Shown here: positions 1 through 6,484 of the stretch, in pieces
Position numbering within the stretch: the stretch's first letter is position 1
Layout of the letters: every line of letters begins with the position of its first letter
From: CAZNLS01 sp964573895
GTDB lineage: Bacteria; Acidobacteriota; Aminicenantia; UBA2199
Assembly (NCBI GenBank): GCA_964573895.1
Contig: CAZNLS010000099.1
Location: 1 to 9,224 of the forward strand
DNA length: 9,224 bases
Direction of reading: 5' to 3'
Made by a program: the position numbers and the translations under genes
Notes under the pieces: generated by a model
The model's input: only the letters and a program-made list of their open reading frames with translations
Database searches by the model: none
What the model was told of the DNA's origin: nothing

Positions 1-1240
1 CAAACCAAGCATCAAGGCGGTTTCTGTCGTACCTAAATCTGTCAAAAAAACCATGACCGGTTAATTTTTGAAAAAGAGGTGAAAGACAGTAAAAAAGGAA
101 AAAATTCAGCCATAAAATATCTGTAATTAAAATTGCAACTCCTGATTTCATTGGTACAGGACTTGTTTTTCCGGACGATTTTTTGTATATCCGTTCCAGG
201 AAAAGTGACGTGAGATAAACCATCGGCGGAATTGCTGCAATAAGGTATCTTGTCGGCCTGTGATTCATAATCATTAATGATGCAGTATGAGAAAGAAGGA
301 AAAAGAAGTATGCCGCCTCGGTCAACGTGATTCTCTTATTAAAAAATCTTCTTACAAATATGGGAATATATAAAAGTGAAGCAACCCAAACGGGAGACAT
401 TTTAAAAAACTGCTCTTTCCAGTTATAGGCCAGTATATTACCCAGCATCTGGGATATACTTTTTGGGAACATCTGGTTGCCAATATATGAACCGGGAGCA
501 CTTTTTATCCATTCTCTGTTGGGTAGATAAAATATAAAAAGCCAGAAGATGAAAACGGCAAAAATTCCGGCTACAGTATATAGAATCCCCTTCAGAATCG
601 TACCTCGTTTCACTTTCAAATCAGCCGGGAACAGAAAATATATAGACAACATGGCAAGCAGAGGAACAGGAATTATATGAGCCGCAGTCATTTTAAAGAC
701 AAAAGCCATAAATGCGGTGACACCGGATAGTACCGGATAAATGATCTTTCCTGATTTTCTGAATTTTTCAATAAAATAGATCGAAAGAACCATCCAGAAA
801 ATCATGGGAGTCTCAAATGTTCCGATTCTGTTATACATTGTAAATAGAAAGTTGAATCCCAGCAAAAGTATTCCGGCTGCGGCGACAGGGGGTGATAATC
901 CTGACCTTAGAGTCAGGTAGAATACAAAGAGAGTAAGAAGGGCAAATATAAATGAAACAGACCTTACCTGAAGAAGTCCGACCCCGAAAATCTTAAATAT
1001 CAAATATTTTAGATAAGGAACAACCGGATTATAATTAGTGATTTTCCAGTTATCAGGGAACCATTTTCCATAGAGAACCCTGCTCCTGGAATTATGACAC
1101 TGATTTCCTTCATCTGTGTAAATGCTTCCGCTGATAGATATATTTTTCGGCAGATCAGAAAGTGGTGAATATACTCTCAAAAAAAATGAGAAAACGATTA
1201 TAACTATCGCAAAAAAAAACCACTTCTTATTTCCACTCAT
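1..1240 (-). CDS. GT-C family glycosyltransferase (ArnT/PMT-like), 3' end cut by window edge
   Basis: An open frame runs from ATG at 1240 to the window edge (413 codons, no stop), so the C-terminus is missing. The protein is very hydrophobic with many membrane spans. A first helix at about residues 7-21 is followed by an outer loop containing Asp43-Glu44 (TDEG). An acidic pair in this first loop is the usual catalytic site of GT-C enzymes that take sugar from a polyprenyl-phosphate donor. The loop continues to NPVVPYL and a VRSVSF segment, matching the pattern of dolichyl-phosphate-mannose and ArnT-like transferases. Near residues 340-355 an RPTRYLIAAIPP segment resembles the RYL..P motif late in these proteins. 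It probably glycosylates a lipid, glycan or protein on the outer face of the inner membrane. The start overlaps the stop of the preceding gene as ATGA and has its own AGAGG site, so translation is probably coupled. The family is fairly certain; the acceptor is unknown. Confidence 0.85.
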   Translation of the reverse strand, partial: MSGNKKWFFFAIVIIVFSFFLRVYSPLSDLPKNISISGSIYTDEGNQCHNSRSRVLYGKWFPDNWKITNYNPVVPYLKYLIFKIFGVGLLQVRSVSFIFALLTLFVFYLTLRSGLSPPVAAAGILLLGFNFLFTMYNRIGTFETPMIFWMVLSIYFIEKFRKSGKIIYPVLSGVTAFMAFVFKMTAAHIIPVPLLAMLSIYFLFPADLKVKRGTILKGILYTVAGIFAVFIFWLFIFYLPNREWIKSAPGSYIGNQMFPKSISQMLGNILAYNWKEQFFKMSPVWVASLLYIPIFVRRFFNKRITLTEAAYFFFLLSHTASLMIMNHRPTRYLIAAIPPMVYLTSLFLERIYKKSSGKTSPVPMKSGVAILITDILWLNFFLFYCLSPLFQKLTGHGFFDRFRYDRNRLDAWF

Positions 1241-1980
1241 TTTTTGCCTCTAACGTCTTTAACTGTTCTGAAACCTATCCACTCAAGATACCTTTCAGGC
1301 GGGAACGGAGTTCTTGTTGTAGTCTTCACATCAAAAGACTGGTTTGTCCAGGAACCGCCTCTCAACACCTTCAAACGCGGCTGCCCGCTTTTTTTTACAG
1401 TTAAAAATGAATCTTCATAATTCCCCGATGTCCACTCAAAAACATTCCCTTCCATTCCATAAATCCCAATTTCATTGGGTTTATAAAGCATAACTTCAAC
1501 TTTTTTATATATTTTTGAGTTTAAAAAATTACCTTCGTTCTTTTTTGATGCTTTTCCATGGAAATATAAATTAGAACTTTTAAGCGATCTTGCAGCAATT
1601 TCCCATTCCCATTCAGAAGGTAATCGTCTCCCGTAAAATACTGCAAATGATTCACAATCATGATAAGTAAGACCGGTTGCAGGCAGATCAGGGTTTTTTT
1701 CTGCAGAAATTGAATTAAAGCGTCCCTTAATTTTGTACCCGCTTTTTTTTAAAAAATCCAGGTATGCCCTGTTTGTCACAGGATGAATGTCGATAAAAAA
1801 ACCCTGAGTAATGAATTCTCTCGTAGGATTGTCATAATTGTTTGTTTCACCGGTTGAATATTTACCTGGTTTTATGAGTATTTCACTCCATTTCAATAAA
1901 GTTTTTCCCGAACCTATCAGTGTGAACAGGATGATCAATGCTGAATTAAAATATATTTTTTTTGCTTTGCTCAGTTTCAT
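1237..1980 (-). CDS. FGE-sulfatase (SUMF1) fold protein lacking the catalytic cysteines
   Basis: This 247-residue protein has the formylglycine-generating-enzyme/C-type-lectin-like fold. The visible landmarks are PVTN at 67-70, the GRRLPSEWEWEIAAR block at 117-131, GNVFEW at 178-183, RGGSW at 207-211 and GFR at 236-238. True FGE converts a sulfatase Cys to formylglycine with two cysteines just after RGGS (pattern RGGSfLCxxxYC). Here those places are Asn213 and Val218, and the only cysteine (Cys109) sits elsewhere, so FGE activity is not expected. The N-terminus is basic and then hydrophobic (about 14-23), a signal peptide or anchor. It has LIGSGK where a lipobox would have Cys. The start forms an ATGA overlap with the preceding hydrolase and has no clear Shine-Dalgarno, which points to coupled translation. 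The fold is sure. The role (binding, or another chemistry as in other members of this fold) is unknown. Confidence 0.88.
   Translation of the reverse strand: MKLSKAKKIYFNSALIILFTLIGSGKTLLKWSEILIKPGKYSTGETNNYDNPTREFITQGFFIDIHPVTNRAYLDFLKKSGYKIKGRFNSISAEKNPDLPATGLTYHDCESFAVFYGRRLPSEWEWEIAARSLKSSNLYFHGKASKKNEGNFLNSKIYKKVEVMLYKPNEIGIYGMEGNVFEWTSGNYEDSFLTVKKSGQPRLKVLRGGSWTNQSFDVKTTTRTPFPPERYLEWIGFRTVKDVRGKK
1247..1251 (-). promoter_or_regulatory. Ribosome binding site of the GT-C gene
   Basis: AGAGG lies six bases upstream of the ATG at 1240, inside the end of the preceding gene. It supports this start for the glycosyltransferase despite the four-base overlap. Confidence 0.55.
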
Positions 1981-3281
1981 TTTAGTTTTTTTCTGAATAA
2001 ATAGAGTATTTTTTCAAAGTTTTTTCCTTCGACAACTCCCGTTAAATATTTTTCGGAGGTCAGCTTATAAGGATCTATACCATAATTCATTTCTCTGGTC
2101 TTCATGAATATTACCGCCTTAAACGGCAGTTTTTCTTCTTTGATCATCTTCTTAGCAAATAAGAAATAAAACGAAGGAAGAAGAATCCCTATCCTTTTAG
2201 GGTCGATTAAATTACTTTTTTTCAAAAAATCAACGGCTCCGCCTATCTCCTTTTCACAAAGATGAAGAGTGCCGTTGCGTCTGCATGTACGTTTCGTATT
2301 TGGAATCAGAACTGCCATTCCCCTGGAGATAAATCTGCTGATAACACTATTATAGAATCTCCTGTTCATAAATTGCGGCGGATAGAGAATTACGGCAGGT
2401 ATCTTCCCTCTCCTGACTGCCGGATATTTGAATGTGGCAAAAACCGGAAAACCGTCTCTTGATTTCATCTCAACCCCGAATAACGGGATCTCTTCTTTCA
2501 GCGATCCTCCCTTTAAAGAATTCGAATGAAATCTTTGAGAAAAGAAATCAGCAACCATTTTCAGACTCTTCGGTATCTCATCAAAAACAAAAGTCCCATG
2601 AGCATAAACAGAATAGATATTCTTTTTATCGGTAATAAAATATTTTCTGGAGAACGGATTAAGAGATCTCTTTAACAGTTCTTCCATGATCAGGTGATGA
2701 TGTGCAGGTTGACCCGGCTTTTCATCATATACCGATGTTATTGTAAAGATAGCCAGATCACTGTTTCTGGTAATCCATTTCCTTGAATCCTCACTTATAA
2801 CCGGCCCGGATAACATGACATCCGCAATAACATTTTTTTTCCCCTTGATCGCAAGAAGTCCTGTGTCAACGGAAAAACTTGATGTGATAATTGCAAGCCT
2901 TTTCTTATCTACAAAATTCAGACTCTCCAAATATTCAACGGAATCTCTAAGGTCAGAGATCCTTTCCAGGCTCAAATTTGGCCTCTGCCTCGGAAAATCG
3001 GGTGCCAAAATTACAATTCCTTTTTCAGCAAGAAGGGGAAACAATTTCAAGAAATCATCCCTGTTTCCCCACAATTGATGAAGAGCTGCAATGGCCGGAT
3101 ATTTTCCGTCAGGAACAGACGGTTTTACAATGTATGCGTTTAATCTGAATCCGTCACGGGCTTTGAAAGATATATCTTTCAACTCCCATTCGGATTTGTT
3201 TGATTTTCCACACCCAACCAGACTTAGTATAATAAGTAATATAGATAGAATTCTCTTTTTTAATTCCTTATTCATTATCAC
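1977..3281 (-). CDS. Lipoprotein with two tandem alpha/beta-hydrolase (dienelactone-hydrolase-like) domains
   Basis: A type II signal peptide (ILSLVGC, Cys24) makes this a lipoprotein. Domain 1 (about 34-250) starts with RDGFRLNAYIVKP, has LHQLWG near the oxyanion position, and a plausible triad: Ser135 in a relaxed elbow (T-S-S-F-S for G-x-S-x-G), Asp186 (VYDE) and His228 (AHGT). Domain 2 (about 267-434) repeats the layout: RDGFPVFATFKYP, then IPAVILYPP, then DPKRIGILLPSF, matching DKKRLAIITSSF of domain 1. It keeps a Ser (370), but its elbow is LPSFY and its end reads YLTGVV where domain 1 has the His, so it is probably inactive. Domain 1 may be an esterase or peptidase-like hydrolase. The start given is GTG at 3281, a GTGA overlap with the preceding gene. 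An ATG at 3275, five bases after AGAAG and two bases past that stop, is an equally good start and only removes two residues. Confidence 0.85.
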   Translation of the reverse strand: MIMNKELKKRILSILLIILSLVGCGKSNKSEWELKDISFKARDGFRLNAYIVKPSVPDGKYPAIAALHQLWGNRDDFLKLFPLLAEKGIVILAPDFPRQRPNLSLERISDLRDSVEYLESLNFVDKKRLAIITSSFSVDTGLLAIKGKKNVIADVMLSGPVISEDSRKWITRNSDLAIFTITSVYDEKPGQPAHHHLIMEELLKRSLNPFSRKYFITDKKNIYSVYAHGTFVFDEIPKSLKMVADFFSQRFHSNSLKGGSLKEEIPLFGVEMKSRDGFPVFATFKYPAVRRGKIPAVILYPPQFMNRRFYNSVISRFISRGMAVLIPNTKRTCRRNGTLHLCEKEIGGAVDFLKKSNLIDPKRIGILLPSFYFLFAKKMIKEEKLPFKAVIFMKTREMNYGIDPYKLTSEKYLTGVVEGKNFEKILYLFRKKLK

Positions 3282-5080
3282 TTCTGAAAATATCCCAGAG
3301 ACTTAAGTTTTTTCTTCTCCTCTTCAGAAAGTTTTATAATTTTTCCGCTTCTGAGTTTAGAATTGATTTCAATTATTTTTTTTATGGGATTGATACTTTT
3401 TCTAAATTCCGAGAAGAGTTTTTTGAACATAATGTCCTCAATCCTTTTTTCTTTTCCGCGATCCAGTTCAAATATAGTTATCTCTTTTTGCCGGGGAGGA
3501 GTACCCCATTTTCTAAAAAATTCAATGTTTTTCTTCGAATAAGGATAGTTAAATATCATTTTATATTTTCCTTTTATCAGGGAAAATTTTGGCGGGATAT
3601 CTTTTACAAGTCTTGTAATTGAATTGGATGATATCAGGAGATCTCTTTTCAGAGTTCTGTCTTTGAGGAGAGGAATAAGTGACTCTCCATCTATGATATT
3701 TGAGGTTTCAATTCCATAAAAATCACAAATCGTAGGAAGGATATCAATTAATCCGCAATTGCTATTAATGATTTTTTTTCTGTATTTCATACCCGGGAAT
3801 TTAATAAAGAGAGGAACACTGATAACCTCATTAAACATAGAGTGCCCGTGTGACCATCCTTTATGTTCATAAAACTCCTCTCCGTGGTCAGACATTAGAA
3901 TAATCATTGATCTGCCATAAATTTTTCTTTCCTTCAGGAAATCTATAAATTTTCCAAAATAATAATCAAAGGTATTTATTTCAATATTATAAAGTTCCTC
4001 CATTGAGATTCTTTTTTTATCTGAAACATCTGATTTAAACTGTTTTTTGTAAAAGAAAGTATCAAGTTTTTTAAACTCAGGTTCAGGTTTGAAGTTTTTT
4101 ATGAATTTATGGGGGGGGTTATAAGGCGAATGGATCTGATATGTATGTAAAAACATAAACAGTGAAGGAATATTTGAATTTTTAAGAAAATTCCTGCCCT
4201 TTTCAAAAAGTTTCTGACTGCCAAGATTGTCCTGTGGATTTGAATATGTATTAAAAAAATCGAATCCGGTTGAAAAGCCGTATTTTCCCTGCATCCAGAG
4301 TCCGGAATTCAAATTATACATAAAAAAATTTTTTGACAGATCTGAACTCAATAATTTAACATCAGGCCCCAGTCCTGATTCTTTTGTTGCCTTGTGATTA
4401 AACTCATAAAGTGAAGTAAAAAAGGATAAAAATGAAGGAAGAGTCCAGTTACTTTGAGAAAAAGTATTTGTAAAATTGACACTGTCACTGATAAACTTGT
4501 CAATATTAGGCATAATACGGACACCCCTCATTTTTTTTCCTGTCCTGTCGGATCTCAAAGTGTCCAGTGCAATGACAAATACATATGTCCGCTTCCCGGG
4601 ATCAATTATCCTGTAAAAAACAGGCCTGTTCACGGCAGCATATCCATTTCCCGAAAATACTATTTCAACAATGTCATCATTCCTGAATTTCAACTCTTTT
4701 GAAAATGAGTGATAATAGGATGCGCCTGAGACTTTTTTCAAATGAATTCTTGCCCCTTTTCTAATCAGGCTGATTTTAGTTCTAATTTTTTTCCCTTTAT
4801 CAGATTTAACTCTAAATGTAAAAAATAATCCTGCTTTCCAATTTCTTTCCGGATTAATTTTAACAACTGACCTGCCACTTACCCGGAAGACAGTTGAATC
4901 AGGGATATCCTCAGTGAGAATATCAATTATTTCACTCCCGGCTTTATGAGTTTTATCATAATTCCCGCCGGAAATAAGCAGCGGATTTAATCGGATTATA
5001 TCAGTTCGTTTACCTTGAAATAAGAAAAAAGAGGTAATCATTAATAGAATCACTATTAGAATAAGATACAACTTTTTCAT
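3278..5080 (-). CDS. Membrane-anchored sulfatase-superfamily enzyme with N-terminal beta domain, Thr nucleophile type
   Basis: 600 residues. An N-terminal hydrophobic stretch (4-21) without a lipobox anchors the protein, leaving the enzyme outside the inner membrane. Residues about 60-160 look like an all-beta accessory domain. The alkaline-phosphatase/sulfatase domain begins at VIALDTLRSD (metal Asp173). It continues with the nucleophile motif T-L-P-S (Thr213 where sulfatases have Cys/Ser), HTYQIHSPY (His312, His317), and SDHGEEF with a downstream SHGHS (Asp398, His399, His411). All metal-site landmarks are present, so the fold is intact and the enzyme is likely active, but not as a formylglycine sulfatase. 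Phospho- or sulfo-ester hydrolysis or group transfer is possible. The tail reads LKSLGYFQK, shared with its two paralogues. It lies eight bases after the preceding gene. A run of eight C in the coding strand (residues 321-324) is noted separately. Confidence 0.9.
   Translation of the reverse strand: MKKLYLILIVILLMITSFFLFQGKRTDIIRLNPLLISGGNYDKTHKAGSEIIDILTEDIPDSTVFRVSGRSVVKINPERNWKAGLFFTFRVKSDKGKKIRTKISLIRKGARIHLKKVSGASYYHSFSKELKFRNDDIVEIVFSGNGYAAVNRPVFYRIIDPGKRTYVFVIALDTLRSDRTGKKMRGVRIMPNIDKFISDSVNFTNTFSQSNWTLPSFLSFFTSLYEFNHKATKESGLGPDVKLLSSDLSKNFFMYNLNSGLWMQGKYGFSTGFDFFNTYSNPQDNLGSQKLFEKGRNFLKNSNIPSLFMFLHTYQIHSPYNPPHKFIKNFKPEPEFKKLDTFFYKKQFKSDVSDKKRISMEELYNIEINTFDYYFGKFIDFLKERKIYGRSMIILMSDHGEEFYEHKGWSHGHSMFNEVISVPLFIKFPGMKYRKKIINSNCGLIDILPTICDFYGIETSNIIDGESLIPLLKDRTLKRDLLISSNSITRLVKDIPPKFSLIKGKYKMIFNYPYSKKNIEFFRKWGTPPRQKEITIFELDRGKEKRIEDIMFKKLFSEFRKSINPIKKIIEINSKLRSGKIIKLSEEEKKKLKSLGYFQK
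4111..4118 (-). repeat. C8 homopolymer tract inside the sulfatase-family gene
   Basis: Eight consecutive G on the plus strand (C on the coding strand) encode parts of Asn321-Pro-Pro-His324 in the conserved region around the H-x-PY motif. Loss of one base leads to a stop within four codons after the tract. Gain of one base leads to a stop immediately after it. Either way the DHG metal site is lost. Such G/C runs are unusual in DNA this AT-rich. Confidence 0.8.
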
Positions 5081-5088
5081 TTTACTCT

Positions 5089-6402
5089 TTACTGGATGTA
5101 TCCCAGGCTTTTCAACTTTTCAATTTTTTCCTTGTTAAGCTTATAATTTTCAGATCTTCTTAAATATTTTTTACTTCTCTTTTTAAAATCTTCAAATTTA
5201 AATTTCAGAATTTTTGCAGTCTTTAAACTTTTTAATATGTGATTCAATTTTTCAAATTTATCCATTTTAAAATTGTAGAGTTCCTCTTTATCCGAAAGAT
5301 ATGACATATAGTGAAGATCTTTATAGATTACCGCTTTGTATTCAACTTTATGTCTTATTTTCTTGAATAAATAAGAAAATATGAACCTCTTTTTATAATC
5401 TGCTGCTTCTCCTTTGATAAGTTTCATCAGGCTCACTCCGGAATATCCCGTTTTACCGGAAAAACCCATATAGTCTCTTATGGTTGGCAGAATATCAATT
5501 GTAGATACATTTGTTGTTATCCTTGAAGGTTTTACACCTTTGGGAAACCTTATAATAAACGGAACCTGTATCTCTTCTCTATACAATGAATTTCCGTGCG
5601 CCATTTTACCGTGATCCCACAGTCCTTCTCCATGGTCTGCTGTAATAATTAACAGAGTATTTCTATCCCAGCCGAATTCTTTGTAAGCTTCGGAAATATA
5701 TCTGTCAACATAATTTATTTCGCTGTCATAAGCCTCTTTTGAAATTGCTACCCTCCCCTTCTGTTCTCTGTACCAGGGCTTTCGACTATGATAAGGAGCA
5801 TGCGGATCCATGTAGTGAAGATATAGGAAATATTTTTTGCTTTTCATTAAATCTTTTTTCCATCCTCTCAATTTCTCATTTACTACATCCGCCCCCTTGT
5901 ATTCAAAAGTCAGCAACTTATCAAATCCCTGGTCAAATCCCTGCTTCTTTCCAATATTAAGATTATCGGCGATTCCAAAAGTAGAATAGCCTCTTTTTTT
6001 AAAGACCTCCGTAATTGTCTCTATTTTCTCCGGTATCCTGTCAATTTTAACCGATGTATCATATTGCTTAGCTGTGAGAAATGCAAGGAGTCCCATATAC
6101 ACTTTATGCTGAAAAGGATAGAGAGAAGTAAAAATTGACGCAGTTGCAGGAGATGTCCATGATGATGCAGAAAAAGCATTTTCAAATAACACACCCTCCT
6201 CTGACACTTTTTTAATGAATGGGGATGTATTTCTTTTATATCCGTAAGCTGATAAATGATCTGATCTCAGGGTATCAATAACTATTAATACTACGTTATA
6301 CTCTTTTTCCTTTTGTGAACTGCAGGAAGAAGAGAACAAAGATAAGAGTAGAGATGCTGATAATATTAGTATTGTAAAATAGAGATTTTTTTTTTTTATC
6401 AT
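5089..6402 (-). CDS. Sulfatase-superfamily lipoprotein, short form without beta domain, Thr nucleophile type
   Basis: 437 residues from ATG at 6402. An upstream in-frame ATG at 6420 would add six residues but has no Shine-Dalgarno and lies at or before the expected transcription start. The 6402 start has AGGAA eight bases ahead. The signal peptide ends in FSSSC, so Cys27 is a likely but loose lipobox. The catalytic domain starts almost at once: VVLIVIDTLRSD (Asp43), then SSWTSPAT with Thr83 at the formylglycine position, LHYMDPHAPY, and ADHGEGL followed by AHGNS (Asp256, His257, His269). All metal ligands are present; the usual Cys/Ser and Arg of C-x-P-S-R are Thr and Thr. It lacks the beta domain of its two paralogues. 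The C-terminus is LKSLGYIQ. It is probably tethered to a membrane facing the periplasm and acts on an ester-type substituent. A12 follows the second codon. Confidence 0.9.
   Translation of the reverse strand: MIKKKNLYFTILILSASLLLSLFSSSCSSQKEKEYNVVLIVIDTLRSDHLSAYGYKRNTSPFIKKVSEEGVLFENAFSASSWTSPATASIFTSLYPFQHKVYMGLLAFLTAKQYDTSVKIDRIPEKIETITEVFKKRGYSTFGIADNLNIGKKQGFDQGFDKLLTFEYKGADVVNEKLRGWKKDLMKSKKYFLYLHYMDPHAPYHSRKPWYREQKGRVAISKEAYDSEINYVDRYISEAYKEFGWDRNTLLIITADHGEGLWDHGKMAHGNSLYREEIQVPFIIRFPKGVKPSRITTNVSTIDILPTIRDYMGFSGKTGYSGVSLMKLIKGEAADYKKRFIFSYLFKKIRHKVEYKAVIYKDLHYMSYLSDKEELYNFKMDKFEKLNHILKSLKTAKILKFKFEDFKKRSKKYLRRSENYKLNKEKIEKLKSLGYIQ
6386..6397 (-). repeat. A12 homopolymer tract at the start of the short sulfatase-family gene
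   Basis: Twelve T on the plus strand (A12 on the coding strand) begin at the end of codon 2 and encode Lys-Lys-Lys plus the start of Asn. Deleting one A gives a stop at codon 12. Adding one gives a stop at codon 36. The length is therefore critical for expression. It could also be a site of polymerase slippage. Confidence 0.8.
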
Positions 6403-6410
6403 TTTGATTT

Positions 6411-6415
6411 TTCCT
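6411..6415 (-). promoter_or_regulatory. Ribosome binding site choosing the 6402 start
   Basis: AGGAA is separated from the ATG at 6402 by eight bases. No comparable site precedes the ATG at 6420. This decides the start of the short sulfatase-family gene. Confidence 0.65.
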
Positions 6416-6423
6416 GGCATAAA

Positions 6424-6452
6424 ATCGTAACACAGACGGGAATTCTAGTCAA
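6424..6452 (-). promoter_or_regulatory. Internal sigma-70-type promoter
   Basis: On the minus strand a -35 box TTGACT (6447-6452) and a -10 box TACGAT (6424-6429) are exactly 17 bases apart. TG in front of the -10 box adds the extended -10 element. The expected start of transcription is near 6417-6418, which gives a leader of about 15 bases containing the Shine-Dalgarno. It lies in the only real intergenic gap and would drive the short sulfatase-family gene and everything after it. The -10 matches consensus at four of six positions and the -35 at five of six. Confidence 0.6.
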
Positions 6453-6469
6453 TTTAAGGGAAAAATGAC

Positions 6470-6482
6470 AATTGATTCAATT
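6470..6482. repeat. AT-rich 13-base palindrome in the intergenic gap
   Basis: AATTGA-T-TCAATT is a perfect inverted repeat just after the stop of the long sulfatase-family lipoprotein gene and upstream of the internal promoter. It could be an operator or chance. Its stem is too AT-rich to be a convincing terminator, although a T5 run follows nearby on the minus strand. Confidence 0.2.
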
Positions 6483-6484
6483 CA

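Noticed and set aside
1743..1756. T8-A6 run in the FGE-fold gene as a contingency tract
   Set aside because: It encodes ordinary Phe/Lys codons, and runs of this length are common throughout this AT-rich window.
2262..3306. Four plus-strand open frames opposite the tandem hydrolase gene
   Set aside because: They lie antisense to a well-supported gene, have low-complexity or Ser/Phe/Pro-rich products typical of reverse-complement shadows, and show no recognisable domain.
4454..5960. Plus-strand open frames of 82 and 73 codons
   Set aside because: Both are antisense to conserved catalytic regions of sulfatase-family genes and have no supporting signals.
6461..6482. Possible intrinsic terminator after the long sulfatase-family gene
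   Set aside because: The stem is only five A/T-rich pairs with a three-base loop, and the T-run is short and displaced by four bases. It is too weak to call.
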